DNA of 64,000 bases from Roseinatronobacter monicus. Lineage in GTDB: Bacteria > Pseudomonadota > Alphaproteobacteria > Rhodobacterales > Rhodobacteraceae. The position numbers and the translations under genes were made by a program. The stretch is from the NCBI RefSeq assembly GCF_006716865.1, contig NZ_VFPT01000001.1, positions 2,847,001-2,911,000 on the forward strand. Reading direction: 5' to 3'. The first letter of the stretch is position 1. Every line of letters starts with the position of its first letter. A model generated the notes under the pieces. It was not told where the DNA came from, searched no databases, and worked only from the letters and a program-made list of their open reading frames with translations. Of this stretch, positions 37,225 through 46,149 are shown one piece after another.

Positions 37225-37251
37225 GGCTGGGCCTTATTCTGAGGGGGGAAA

Positions 37252-37322
37252 GGGGGGCTGTCTGCCCCCCTCTTGCCCGTTCCGGGCAATTCACCCCCCG
37301 AGAGTATTTTGAGCAAGAAAAT
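37252..37322. repeat. REP-like intergenic element with two GC hairpins
   Basis: Two adjacent hairpins, GGGGGGC-N5-GCCCCCC (37252-37270) and TTGCCC-N5-GGGCAA (37273-37289), are followed by CACCCCCCGAGAGTATTTTG and an A-rich tail. This arrangement is, from memory, a very common intergenic repeat in Rhodobacterales genomes. Only one copy was noticed in this window. It separates gapdh from arsJ and could attenuate transcription between them. Confidence 0.6.
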
Positions 37323-37325
37323 GGA

Positions 37326-38351
37326 TCACAGGCTGTGCGTAATCATGCGGGTGATGTCGCCAAGACGGCAGGCATAGGCCCATTCATTGTCATACCATGC
37401 ATAGAGTTTGAGTTGCGTGCCGCCTGTCACCATTGTTGAAGGGCCGTCGATGATGGCAGAGCGCGGGTCATTGGTGTAATCGCAGGACACAAGGGGCCGG
37501 GATTCAAAGCCCAGAATACCCTTGAGCGGGCCTTGCGCAGCCGCTTGGAACAGGGCGTTGACCTCATCGACCGTGGTGGCGCGCTCCATCTCGAACACGC
37601 AATCGGTGAGCGAGGCGTTCAGCAAAGGCACGCGCACAGCATGGCCGTTTAGCCTACCTTTCAGTTCCGGATAGATCAGCGTGATCGCAGTGGCGCTGCC
37701 TGTCGTGGTGGGAATAAGATTTGTCAGGGCAGAGCGCGCGCGGCGCATATCTTTTGCGGGGCGGTCGACGATGGTCTGTGTGTTGGTGACGTCATGGATG
37801 GTGGTGATTGATCCGTGGCGGATGCCAAGCGCTTCGTGAACCACCTTGACTACAGGGGCAAGACAATTGGTGGTGCAGCTTGCTGCTGTGATGATCTGGT
37901 GTTGGCCCGGATCATAAAGGTGGTGGTTCACACCATAGACCAAGTTCAGCGCGCCATCGTCCTTGACAGGGGCGGATACGGCGACTTTCCGGACACCCGC
38001 GTTGAAATAGGGGGCGAGTTTTGCACCTGTCTTGAACACGCCTGTGCAATCAATGACCAGATCGACCCCCATCTCGGCCAGCGGCAGGTCTTCGATCCGG
38101 CGCGCGTGGGTCAGACGGATCGGCTGCCCGTTTAGCACAAGTGCGCCCGCGTCATAGGCGACAGGGGTCGGCCAGTGCCCGTGGACGGAGTCGAATTCCA
38201 TCAGCAGCGCGTGCTGCTCTGCATCGCCCACGGGATCGTTCAAGAGCACAATCTCGCCACCTGAACCGGTATCGATCAGATCGCGCAGCACCAGCTTGCC
38301 GATGCGCCCAAGCCCATTCAGGGCAATGCGGGGACGGTCGTCTTGGATCAT
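37326..38351 (-). CDS. ArsJ-associated glyceraldehyde-3-phosphate dehydrogenase
   Basis: A 341-residue GAPDH homologue with Rossmann motif [15 protein letters not shown] and catalytic cysteine in [11 protein letters not shown], followed by the His region [11 protein letters not shown]. In arsJ operons this enzyme forms 1-arseno-3-phosphoglycerate from arsenate and glyceraldehyde-3-phosphate for export by ArsJ, instead of serving glycolysis. It starts three bases beyond the arsR-arsC stop codon and is therefore co-transcribed. NAD versus NADP preference cannot be read with confidence. Confidence 0.93.
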   Translation of the reverse strand: MIQDDRPRIALNGLGRIGKLVLRDLIDTGSGGEIVLLNDPVGDAEQHALLMEFDSVHGHWPTPVAYDAGALVLNGQPIRLTHARRIEDLPLAEMGVDLVIDCTGVFKTGAKLAPYFNAGVRKVAVSAPVKDDGALNLVYGVNHHLYDPGQHQIITAASCTTNCLAPVVKVVHEALGIRHGSITTIHDVTNTQTIVDRPAKDMRRARSALTNLIPTTTGSATAITLIYPELKGRLNGHAVRVPLLNASLTDCVFEMERATTVDEVNALFQAAAQGPLKGILGFESRPLVSCDYTNDPRSAIIDGPSTMVTGGTQLKLYAWYDNEWAYACRLGDITRMITHSL

Positions 38352-38354
38352 GTG

Positions 38355-39173
38355 TCAGGCTCTTTCCTGGGTGAGGGCATTGGTATCAATCGTATCGATA
38401 CGGGTTTGCAGGGCCGTCCGGTCGACCGGCGGTTGTGGCAAGGCGACAAGCTCTGCCAGCCGTTTGCGCAACGCATGATAGGTTTGGGCGAAGGCCTGCG
38501 ACGCGGCGGGATCAGGCAGGCCCCAATGCCCCATGACCGGACAGCCCGCCCAAGGGGGGCAGTCCTGCGCGGCAGCCTTGTCGCAAACCGTAATCACAAT
38601 ATCCAGCGCTGGCGCATCGGCGCGCTGAAATTCCGAGAGGTGTTTGGAGCGCAGACCTGACACATCATGACCATTGTCGCGCAAGGTTTGCAGGGCTTCG
38701 GGATGCGGGGTTTGGGCGGGCTGAATACCGGCGGAATAGGCGCGGAACCGCCCCTTGCCCAGATCGTGCAACAGCGCCTCGGCCATGATCGAGCGGGCCG
38801 AGTTTCCCGAGCACAGGAACAGCACGCCTAGCGTCATATCCCCGCCGCAAGGGTGATGCCGGGGCACGATCGGGGCCAGCAAATCGGCACGCGCGCGCCC
38901 GACATCGAATGCAAGATAGCCAATCAGCGCGTCTGTCCGGTCCTGATTGACGCTGTAGAAAAGCGACCGGCCTTGCCGCGTGACCTCCAGCAAGCCGGTC
39001 GATGTCAGCTCGCCCAAGTGATGAGACAGGGTGTTCTTTTTCAACCCTAACATCTGCGCAATCTCGGTCGGGCGCTGCGCGCGGGGAGCAAAGCGCATCA
39101 GAAGGCGCAAAATCGCCAACCTGTCAGGGTGACAAAGCGCTGCGAACAGCGCGGCTGCAATCCGTGAATCCAT
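38355..39173 (-). CDS. ArsR regulator fused to ArsC-type arsenate reductase
   Basis: A 272-residue two-domain protein. Residues 1-100 are an ArsR winged-helix repressor (IAQMLGLKKNTLSHHLGELT is the recognition helix region). Residues about 114-245 are a low-molecular-weight-phosphatase-fold arsenate reductase with the P-loop LCSGNSARSIMAEALL starting at residue 120, nucleophile Cys121. The combination could both repress the operon and reduce arsenate to arsenite. It is the first gene of the operon with GAPDH and ArsJ. The arsenite-sensing cysteines of the ArsR part cannot be placed with confidence (Cys14 is a candidate). Fusions of this type occur in arsenic operons. Confidence 0.9.
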   Translation of the reverse strand: MDSRIAAALFAALCHPDRLAILRLLMRFAPRAQRPTEIAQMLGLKKNTLSHHLGELTSTGLLEVTRQGRSLFYSVNQDRTDALIGYLAFDVGRARADLLAPIVPRHHPCGGDMTLGVLFLCSGNSARSIMAEALLHDLGKGRFRAYSAGIQPAQTPHPEALQTLRDNGHDVSGLRSKHLSEFQRADAPALDIVITVCDKAAAQDCPPWAGCPVMGHWGLPDPAASQAFAQTYHALRKRLAELVALPQPPVDRTALQTRIDTIDTNALTQERA

Positions 39174-40082
39174 AATTCGAGAATAATGGAATTATCTACG
39201 GGCGACAAATGATTATTTTGTAACAGGGCCACATCGCACGCCCCCACCGCTATCATGCTGTTGGAAAGGTAGAGAGTTTGGTGTGAATTCGCAGACACCT
39301 TTGCCTTGCAAAGCCGGCCATGGCACGCGCAATCGGTGTGCTGCGCCACGCATTGTTGCCGCATTCGTCAGGCAAAGTTGACTTTGCGCTGGACGAGCGC
39401 GCATTTCTGACGCGTCAAGCAATAATGAGCTGGTACAAGCGTTCGAGCGAGGTCAGTCCCCTGCAAGCTCTGCGCTGGCGCCATCCGTGCAGGACCGCTT
39501 CGCGGGAAACTCTGACAAAAACACCAAACACGTTTATGTTGAAATCCTCATCCTTGAGGAATGGTTGCCGAGCAGCAGCACTTGCGGCGGCCGCTGCAAC
39601 TCCCCGAATGTCGGCGGTCGGCGAGCATGCACTGCTTCGCGAAGGGTATGAGCGGATCAGCGTAAAAGTGTCTGATCCGTTCGGAGAATTCTTCCATGAC
39701 ATTTTGCACAAGTCGTCCCTGTGCGTTATCGGTCGCCGTTTCGGCCAAGGTTGTTATACGGAGCCGCCAAGAGTTTCCGAATCCGGAAGTCGACCAAGAA
39801 GGCATGGAAATATCGAACTGCAGAAGCGGAGCGATACGAGAGGCCCGACATATCTTTGTTCGTCTATGAACATGCACACAACTCTATGAATAAGAATGCA
39901 GTTTTGCGAGTGTCAAACTGCTGCGCTTAAGTTGGCATCATCGCCAGACTGCGTTACTAACGTGCCATGCTGCCAGGTCGCGAGGCCTCTGCTACAGTCT
40001 ATCGCTGTGGCCGGATTGCCGCTCATCTTTACAACGGTATGAGCGCAGCCTTTGGAGCTTCGGATCACGAGATGACGCCCAA
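39174..40082. other. Long region without a recognisable gene
   Basis: About 900 bases between the arsenic operon and the anti-sigma gene. Open frames exist on both strands (up to 189 codons, 39320-39889) but none shows a known domain, good ribosome-binding site or coherent codon use. A minus-strand segment (GRLVQNVMEEFSERIR, within 39548-39877) faintly recalls a serine recombinase and may be decayed mobile DNA. The stretch 39174-39260 is AT-rich and probably holds the arsRC promoter. Confidence 0.45.
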
Positions 40083-40886
40083 TTAGTCCCGAACCGCTGC
40101 GGCAAGTGTTGTAATCCGGCCTACATCGACCTCGCCAATGATTGAATAGTCCAGCCCTGCATCCGTCCAGTAGGCCATGCTGTCTGTGTCCATTTGCACA
40201 ACGCGCAGCGCGTAGTCTGCCTTGTCTGGCGCATGTGGGGTTATGGAGACGGTCACCCTTTCTCCCTGGCCATCGCGGAAATGGAAAATCGCAAGCGGCC
40301 CGCTATCGGCCGATACCAGCCTTGCGCTTTCCACCTCATAACCCAGCCTTTCCAGCTTCGGGCTGTCGATCTTGCGCTGCATCCGTTCCGACATCCAGTC
40401 CAGCGCCATGTCCAATTCTTCCGGCTGAAACTCGGCCTGCTGCTTGGATGCGTATTGTAGCGCATAATGCCCGGTCAAAGTTGCAGAAACAAATTGCGGA
40501 TACTCCGCCCCCCTCAGTTGCGATGAGGAACTAAACAATCCATGTGCCCCCCAACCGGCTGTAAAAATCAGCACACTTGCGGCGATCCGGCCAAGGGCTG
40601 GCCCCATCAGAAACGCGCGGCGCTTTCGCGCCTGCAGCTTTGCGGCAAGTTCGCGTTCCAGCGCAGCAATACGCATATTCGTGGGCAAGTCATCTGCTGT
40701 CTGTGCCATTTCCCGGATCAGATTATCATGGTGGCGCCAGCTTGCAGTTGCCGCGCGGGCCTCCGGGTCACGGGCAAGCCGCGCTTCTACCTGCGCCATT
40801 TTTTCGGGTGAAAGCGTTCCGTCCACATAGGCCAACAGATCATCGTCCAGACCAAGATCCTGTTCAGTGTTGGTGTCTTGTGTCAT
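40083..40886 (-). CDS. Membrane anti-sigma factor
   Basis: A 267-residue protein. The N-terminal about 90 residues form an acidic cytosolic anti-sigma domain (LLAYVDGTLSPEKMAQVEAR) without the HCC zinc motif. A single membrane helix lies near residues 93-117 (GPALGRIAASVLIFTAGWGA) and a periplasmic domain of about 150 residues follows. It would hold the adjacent ECF sigma factor inactive and release it on an envelope signal. Its ATG overlaps the sigma gene stop by one base, so the pair is co-translated. The periplasmic domain is not recognised. Confidence 0.88.
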   Translation of the reverse strand: MTQDTNTEQDLGLDDDLLAYVDGTLSPEKMAQVEARLARDPEARAATASWRHHDNLIREMAQTADDLPTNMRIAALERELAAKLQARKRRAFLMGPALGRIAASVLIFTAGWGAHGLFSSSSQLRGAEYPQFVSATLTGHYALQYASKQQAEFQPEELDMALDWMSERMQRKIDSPKLERLGYEVESARLVSADSGPLAIFHFRDGQGERVTVSITPHAPDKADYALRVVQMDTDSMAYWTDAGLDYSIIGEVDVGRITTLAAAVRD

Positions 40887-41398
40887 CAGATGTTTCCTTT
40901 CCTGTTCAGAACAGCCAGCTTTCCCGCAGTGACGCCAGACACGATCTTGCGCAACGCTTCGCGCCCGCGCCCCAGCCGGGACATGAAAGTACCCAAAGGC
41001 ACATCGAGCGAGCGCGCCGCCTCGACATAGGACATTTCGCGCAAGGCAATCAGGATGATGGGTTTGCGCTGCGCTTCTGGTAGTTGGTCAAGCGCTTGCA
41101 GCACCTGTTTGAGTTCAAGCTGTGTATGCTGGTGATCCGGCACTACGGGTTCAGGCAAATCCGGCGCAGCGTCGCTGCGGGTTTTCGCGCGGCGCAAGTC
41201 GCTGATATGGGTGTTGTGCATGATACGAAACAACCACGGGCGCAGGTTCGTTCCAGGTTGCCATGTATCGGCCTTATCAATGGCTTTCACAAGCGTTTCT
41301 TGCACCAGATCATCCGCCGCTGTCGGATCACGGGTCAGAACCAGCGCATAGCGGCGCAGACTTGCCGTGTGCAACGTCACTTCAGCTTTCAGACTCAC
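40886..41398 (-). CDS. ECF-type RNA polymerase sigma factor
   Basis: A 170-residue sigma-70-family factor. Region 2 has YALVLTRDPTAADDLVQET and the -10-recognising TNLRPWLFRIMHNTHISDLR; region 4 has LPEAQRKPIILIALREMSYV then ARSLDVPLGTFMSRLGRGRE. GTG 41398 is chosen because GGAGG lies 7 bases before it; the open frame extends to 41899 but the added residues are not sigma-like. It would activate stress genes when released by the adjacent anti-sigma factor. Autoregulation is likely, but the promoter was not identified. Confidence 0.92.
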   Translation of the reverse strand: MSLKAEVTLHTASLRRYALVLTRDPTAADDLVQETLVKAIDKADTWQPGTNLRPWLFRIMHNTHISDLRRAKTRSDAAPDLPEPVVPDHQHTQLELKQVLQALDQLPEAQRKPIILIALREMSYVEAARSLDVPLGTFMSRLGRGREALRKIVSGVTAGKLAVLNRKGNI

Positions 41399-41581
41399 AA
41401 TATTGCCTCCGGTCAAGGTTTCTGCACATACGCGCCACAGGCCGTTTTCATCCAAAAAAATCGACAGCTTTTGCAAAAAACTCTTTCGCAAAGCGCGGAT
41501 TAAAACGCCCCGGCCCGCGTTATTTCGGATGAAGTGCAGCGGGCAGAATTTGTCCGACTGCCGCGTTACAGGAGGGCTGCC

Positions 41582-42580
41582 ATGGGCAATGATCTTATCA
41601 TCCGGCCACAGGTTCCGGCAAAAAGGCCGGAGGTTTCGCTTCCCGGACTTGTGTTCGGAACCAGACCACGGATTATCCTCAAGCGCAGCTTGTGGATGCT
41701 GATTGTAACTTTCACGCTCTATTTCGGGGTGATCGGCAACCTGATGCACCGGATTGATGCAGACCTTGAATTCACGCCCCCTGCCCCGATTGAAGGGGGG
41801 AGCCATGCGGTGAATATGGCTGAGGCGCTGATCACCCGTGAAGTGGTCACCCATCGCTGGACCGCGAATGACCCGGTCTTCTTTCCAACAGCGTTTCACG
41901 ACAACATGCCGAATTTCCAGCGTGGCATGATGCGCGCGATCAGCCGTTTCACACTGGAGCTGGAAAACCAGATCGGTCGGCTGCGCGGGTCATCGGCCAT
42001 TGACAACGATCTGGAGCGGGCCAGCGGCCTGCTGCAATTCCCTACTGATGTCTGGATTTTCGATTTGGACCAGTCGTTTCTGCCAGTTCAGCCCGCAGTG
42101 ACACAGTATGAAGCCGCCGCGCGTGCCTTGCGAGCTTATAACACGAGGGTCGCACAAGGAATTGCGATCTTTGAAACCCGCGCCGATGCGCTTGCCCTGA
42201 CGGTGGATCGAATGGCGAGTGAATTAGGCTCTCGCGCGGCCATCGTTGATGAGCATGTCAGCGCGGATGGCTTCATTATCGATATGGTATCTGACGACAT
42301 TTTCTATCTGAACAAGGGCATGGCCTATGCGTCATATCTTTTGCTGCGCGAATTGGGGCGCGATTTCGAGGCTGTCATATCAGCGCAGGGGTTGACGCGG
42401 GTCTGGCTTCAGGCGTTGGAAAGTCTGCGCGAGGCGTCACAGCAACAGCCGCTTGTTGTGCTTAACAGCTCTGGCGCGAACAGCTTTCTCGCCAATCACC
42501 TGCATTTGCAGGGCTTCTATCTGAAGCGCGCGATCCTGCAACTGGATGAGATATCGCGCGTCATCCGGGCAACACGGTGA
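41582..42580 (+). CDS. DUF2333 family membrane protein
   Basis: A 332-residue protein with one N-terminal membrane helix (LKRSLWMLIVTFTLYFGVIG, about residues 35-55) and a large periplasmic region matching DUF2333. The function of the family is unknown. ATG 41582 follows CAGGAGGGCTGCC, a strong ribosome-binding site. It is divergent from the ECF sigma gene and could be a target of it, but no sigma consensus was confirmed. A hairpin terminator follows. Confidence 0.82.
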   Translation: MGNDLIIRPQVPAKRPEVSLPGLVFGTRPRIILKRSLWMLIVTFTLYFGVIGNLMHRIDADLEFTPPAPIEGGSHAVNMAEALITREVVTHRWTANDPVFFPTAFHDNMPNFQRGMMRAISRFTLELENQIGRLRGSSAIDNDLERASGLLQFPTDVWIFDLDQSFLPVQPAVTQYEAAARALRAYNTRVAQGIAIFETRADALALTVDRMASELGSRAAIVDEHVSADGFIIDMVSDDIFYLNKGMAYASYLLLRELGRDFEAVISAQGLTRVWLQALESLREASQQQPLVVLNSSGANSFLANHLHLQGFYLKRAILQLDEISRVIRATR

Positions 42581-42612
42581 TCCCGACCGCCTGATACTGC
42601 TGCCAACTTTAC

Positions 42613-42649
42613 ACGGCGCTTGGATGACACTTCATCTGAGCGCCGTTTT
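42613..42649 (+). terminator. Rho-independent terminator after DUF2333 gene
   Basis: An 8-bp stem ACGGCGCT/AGCGCCGT with an 18-nt loop is followed by a short T run (TTTT), 32 bases after the stop codon. Confidence 0.65.
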
Positions 42650-43028
42650 GTCTTGGCGTAGGGAATGTGAGGGCGGTCAAAGGCGCTTGCATTCGGCACC
42701 AGACACCAGCGCATAAATAACAGCTTTGAGGGGCTTTGCGGACGGTGGATGTTAGCGCGAAGCCGCGCAGCGTCGGGCCGCGGTGCGGCGATCCAAGATT
42801 CAATCTGTAGCGCTTTATGCCGGCCAAATCCGCAAAAGATCAAAGCTATGCTCAGGTGGCAGCCAAATCGCCGTGCCGTGGGTGCGGCCCGGCGATGCGC
42901 GGCGGGCTGACGCCCTTGATTCCGCGCAGAACCAGCCAGCGACCGGCGGCTCCGTCCCGCAAAACTGACCCCTGTCACTCATGGCGTCACCTTTATATCG
43001 GGCACAATATATCAGGGTTTCAGATACG
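42650..43028. other. Intergenic region, no gene recognised
   Basis: Nearly 400 bases with short open frames on both strands lacking recognisable domains. No tRNA or repeat was found. It ends at the strong bidirectional terminator. Confidence 0.5.
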
Positions 43029-43058
43029 AAAAAGCCGGGCCACGCTGCCCGGCTTTTT
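43029..43058. terminator. Bidirectional Rho-independent terminator
   Basis: A perfect 12-bp stem (AAAAAGCCGGGC with GCCCGGCTTTTT) encloses a 6-nt loop. It has T runs on both strands, 21 bases beyond the stop of the minus-strand hypothetical gene. Confidence 0.9.
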
Positions 43059-43078
43059 CCACCTTGCGAAAAGCTTTT

Positions 43079-43405
43079 TCATTCTGCGGCAATAGCGTGA
43101 CTTTCGGGGTGTTCATCCTCCACCAGTTCAAGAACCTCTCTGGTAATTTCTGCGTCGCGCTGCGCGCGCAGTGCCAGGTCTTCAACATCAAGCGCCAGCG
43201 TCTTATGCGACAGGCCCAGCCGGTTCAATTGCCCCTCGGACAGACGCATCAGGGTTGCCGTGATGATGGTCATGTCACGCTCTTGCAGCCAAGCATCATA
43301 GGCGCCCGGCTGACGGTACCGCACACGCCCCCAAAGGCTTATCAGCCCATGCTTTCGAAGGCTTTGGCTTGCAGGCTGCGGCAGGTTGGTTGAGGTCATG
43401 GACAT
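43079..43405 (-). CDS. Hypothetical protein, DUF1127-like region
   Basis: A 108-residue protein. ATG 43405 has AGGAGG five bases upstream and so fixes the start. The middle part, LMRLSEGQLNRLGLSHKTLA, resembles the short arginine-rich DUF1127 motif of alphaproteobacteria, which has been linked to phosphate and RNA metabolism. The similarity is partial. It is acidic at the C-terminus. It is divergent from the antiporter operon, with 308 bases between them. Confidence 0.6.
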   Translation of the reverse strand: MSMTSTNLPQPASQSLRKHGLISLWGRVRYRQPGAYDAWLQERDMTIITATLMRLSEGQLNRLGLSHKTLALDVEDLALRAQRDAEITREVLELVEDEHPESHAIAAE

Positions 43406-43713
43406 GGTATCCTCCTGTTGCTGATACCGCACAAACGCGCGCGCGCGCGGTTTCATCCCCGGCTCGCTCTTTGGTGAGCTGTTTTTTTGCGATTTCCCTG
43501 CACCTCATGAACAACGGCCGAAAAACCCGCTGAAATTGTCGGTTTTTTGTCGGGTCGCGGGATGAAAGCCAAGGCTGGAGCGTTCTTTGACCAACAGCGC
43601 AGAAAGATCTTGCGCAACTCTGACATGGCTTACCGGACGGATCGGACAGGCAGCCCCCTCCCCGCCCATGTCAGGGACAAGACCAACATCAAGGCTGCCC
43701 CGGATATAAACTG
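43406..43713. other. Divergent region upstream of the antiporter operon
   Basis: About 310 bases between the hypothetical protein and mnhE. It should carry both promoters, but no clear -35/-10 pair or operator was recognised. It includes a run of alternating CG bases near 43437-43448. Confidence 0.45.
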
Positions 43714-44346
43714 ATGCGCGCAACCTCTCCCCTGCGCCTGAACGCGTCTGCGCGGGTGCAATCTCTCACGCTGGCTGACAGGCAAGACCTGCCCCCGACA
43801 CAAGCGGCGCAACCTGTTCCTGCCACTCGCTCCGCCGCCAAGCCGGGGCGCAGGCAGGTCTTGCGGCAAGTCATTCTGTCAATTCTGGTGCTGTCCGTCA
43901 TGTGGGGGGCATTGACCAGCTGGCGGGTCGAGGCCCTGATTTTCGGACTTCCCGCAATCGCACTAGGGGCGATGGTTTCATTCCTGTTGCCGCCAACATC
44001 GGGCTTTCGCTTGTCGCTGCGCGGCGCAATGAGCTTTGCGCTATGGTTCGCAGTGCAATCCGTGCGAGGTGCCGTGGATGTGGCGCTGCGGGCCTTTTCA
44101 CCGGATATGGGGCTGCGCCCCTGCTTTCGCATCTATCCATTCAGCCTGCCAATGGGTGCGCCGCGGATCACCTTTGTCAATATCATCACGCTCCTGCCCG
44201 GCACCTTGTCGGCCGAGATCAATGACGACGTGGTGATCGTCCACATGCTCGATGCGCGCATCGAGCTGGAACCTGCGCTGGTTGACCTTGAAACCCGCAT
44301 TCGCGCGTTGTTCGCCCTGCCCCAGACCCCGGAGCATCTGACATGA
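43714..44346 (+). CDS. mnhE: Mrp-type antiporter subunit E
   Basis: A 210-residue membrane protein of the MnhE/MrpE family: two or three helices starting near residue 50 (VILSILVLSVMWGALTSWRV) and the conserved FVNIITLLPGTLSAEI followed by VVIVHML. Its first about 50 residues form a polar extension not usual in the family. ATG 43714 has no strong ribosome-binding site, so a later start is possible. It is the first gene of the operon; its stop overlaps the mnhF start (ATGA). Confidence 0.88.
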   Translation: MRATSPLRLNASARVQSLTLADRQDLPPTQAAQPVPATRSAAKPGRRQVLRQVILSILVLSVMWGALTSWRVEALIFGLPAIALGAMVSFLLPPTSGFRLSLRGAMSFALWFAVQSVRGAVDVALRAFSPDMGLRPCFRIYPFSLPMGAPRITFVNIITLLPGTLSAEINDDVVIVHMLDARIELEPALVDLETRIRALFALPQTPEHLT

Positions 44347-44603
44347 CCACATTTCTGTCCCTGATCCTGATTGCCTTGCTACTCTCGATCCTTGCAGGGC
44401 TTGTCCGTATATTCCGCGGCCCCGAACCGGCCGAGCGCATGTTGGCCGCGCAGCTTTTCGGCACGGCGGCCGTGGCAATCCTGCTTGTCCTGTCGCAGTT
44501 GATGGCGATGCCTGCCTTGCTGGATGTCGCAATGGTGTTTGCATTGCTGGCAGCCATCACGCTGGTGGCCTTTGTGGTGCTTGCGTCACGGGGGGTGCGC
44601 TGA
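44343..44603 (+). CDS. mnhF: Mrp-type antiporter subunit F
   Basis: An 86-residue three-helix membrane protein matching MnhF/MrpF: LVRIFRGPEPAERMLAAQLF and a DVAMVFALLA segment in the third helix. It overlaps mnhE by four bases and shares the TGATG junction with mnhG, so it is translated together with them. It is required in Mrp complexes for ion exchange. Confidence 0.9.
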   Translation: MTTFLSLILIALLLSILAGLVRIFRGPEPAERMLAAQLFGTAAVAILLVLSQLMAMPALLDVAMVFALLAAITLVAFVVLASRGVR

Positions 44604-44899
44604 TGGTGGACTTGGCGGCTGCTGTCCTGATTACAACGGGCACTGCGTTTTTCATCGCAGGCACTGTCGGGTTGCTGCGTTTTCCCGATATCTTCTGCCG
44701 CCTGCACGCCCTGACCAAAGCCGATGGGCTGGGGCTGGCGCTGATCGCGCTTGGTGTGGCCCTTATGGCCGCCACGCCCGGCGCGGTGTTCCGTATCGTG
44801 CTGATCTGGTTCTTTGTTGCGACCGCCAGCGCAACCTGCGGCCATCTGGTCGCCCGCTATGCCCGCCAAAGCGGCGCAGGGGTGGTGCGCCATGACTGA
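44603..44899 (+). CDS. mnhG: Mrp-type antiporter subunit G
   Basis: A 98-residue three-helix protein. The conserved GTVGLLRFPDIFCRLHALTK is the MnhG/MrpG signature. It starts inside the mnhF stop and overlaps the next gene by eight bases, indicating tight translational coupling in the antiporter operon. Confidence 0.9.
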   Translation: MVDLAAAVLITTGTAFFIAGTVGLLRFPDIFCRLHALTKADGLGLALIALGVALMAATPGAVFRIVLIWFFVATASATCGHLVARYARQSGAGVVRHD

Positions 44900-45869
44900 T
44901 CCGCTGGTGATCTTTGATATGCTTCTGGCGCTGGCAATCGTCGCGCTTGCCGCAGCATCGCTGAGCGTGCGCGATCTGTTTTCCATGATCGTTCTGTTCA
45001 TCATCTTCGGCCTGCTTTCGGCACTGGCCTGGGTGCGGTTATCCGCACCAGATGTCGCATTGGCAGAGGCGGCGATTGGCACGGGCGTAACCGGCGCGCT
45101 GCTGCTCAAGACGCTGCACCATCTGCGCTATGTCTCGGGGACATTGAACCAGCAAACGGCACTGGGCGTGACGCCAGTGGCCCCAGTGCCAATGGGCATC
45201 ATTCTGGCAAATGCGGGGTTCTGCGGGCTGATCACTCTGGGGCTCGTCGTGGCGTTTCTGGGCGCACCGGCGACGGGCCCGGGCTTTGACGCACTGGTGG
45301 TCGAAGCCATGCCCCAAAGCGGCGTGGAACAACCCGTCACAGGCGTTTTGCTGAATTTCCGTGCCTATGACACGCTGATGGAAGTTGTTGTGCTGCTGGC
45401 CGCCGTGGTCGCAGTCTGGCAGATCGAGCGCGGGTTGTCAGAGGCCCCTGCCCCCGTAATGGGCGAGGTCTGGCAAGGCTTTGCACGGCTGGCCCTGCCC
45501 GCAATCGTTGTGGTCGGCACCTATCTATTATGGGTGGGGGCCGAGGCGTCGGGCGGCGCGTTTCAGGGTGGCGCAGTGCTGGCAGCAGTGGGGCTTTTGC
45601 TGCTGCTGACGCGCGCCTATGTCCCGCAGCCCGCCCATCGCGGGATTGCGCGCGGGGCCTTTGTGCTGGGCACGGCGGCTTTTGCGTTGGTCGCCCTTCT
45701 GGTCGCCAGCGGTGGGCGCGTCGCCTTCGAATATCCGCTGGAACACGCCAAAACCCTGATCCTGCTGATAGAGGGGGTGGTGACCCTCTCCATCGCTGTA
45801 ACTCTGGCCGCGCTGTTTCACGGGCGCGAGCCGGTCGCGCTTATCGAAGGGGGCCCCAATGACACCTGA
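44892..45869 (+). CDS. DUF4040 / MnhB fusion subunit of the antiporter
   Basis: A 325-residue membrane protein. The N-terminal part (about 1-75) is a DUF4040/MbhD-like module (VRDLFSMIVLFIIFGLLSAL, then SAPDVALAEAAIGTG), corresponding to the C-terminal domain of MrpA in larger antiporters. A linker follows, then an MnhB/MrpB domain from about residue 190 (GTYLLWVGAEASGGAFQGGA). The MrpA C-terminal module is thus separated from its usual partner and fused to B. ATG 44892 lies inside the end of mnhG. Confidence 0.85.
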   Translation: MTDPLVIFDMLLALAIVALAAASLSVRDLFSMIVLFIIFGLLSALAWVRLSAPDVALAEAAIGTGVTGALLLKTLHHLRYVSGTLNQQTALGVTPVAPVPMGIILANAGFCGLITLGLVVAFLGAPATGPGFDALVVEAMPQSGVEQPVTGVLLNFRAYDTLMEVVVLLAAVVAVWQIERGLSEAPAPVMGEVWQGFARLALPAIVVVGTYLLWVGAEASGGAFQGGAVLAAVGLLLLLTRAYVPQPAHRGIARGAFVLGTAAFALVALLVASGGRVAFEYPLEHAKTLILLIEGVVTLSIAVTLAALFHGREPVALIEGGPNDT

Positions 45870-46149
45870 TCTGATTTATGGCCTGACCGGGATTGCGGTT
45901 TTCGGCATCGGGCTTGTCGGCGCGCTCTGCGCTCAAGACCGGCTGCGCCGGGTGTTGGCGCTGAAACTGTGTTCCGTCGGCGCGGGCTTTCTGCTGGTCG
46001 TGGGGGCGTGGCGCGAACCGCCCGCCACAACTGACCCCGTGCCACATGCACTGGTGATTACCGGCATCGTTGTGATGGTCAGCGCAACGGCTGTCGCCCT
46101 TGCCCTGATCCGCCGCCTGCAAACTCTGGAAACGACCGATGAGCATTGA
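45859..46149 (+). CDS. mnhC: Mrp-type antiporter subunit C (NuoK-like)
   Basis: A 96-residue three-helix protein of the NuoK/MrpC family (GLTGIAVFGIGLVGALCAQD, then LCSVGAGFLLVVG). It overlaps the upstream gene by 11 bases and the next by 11 bases. It would couple the ND-type subunits within the complex. Confidence 0.85.
   Translation: MTPDLIYGLTGIAVFGIGLVGALCAQDRLRRVLALKLCSVGAGFLLVVGAWREPPATTDPVPHALVITGIVVMVSATAVALALIRRLQTLETTDEH

Noticed and set aside
42817..43095. Small cysteine-containing protein in the gap before the bidirectional terminator
   Set aside because: No ribosome-binding site, no domain, and it runs through the terminator hairpin.
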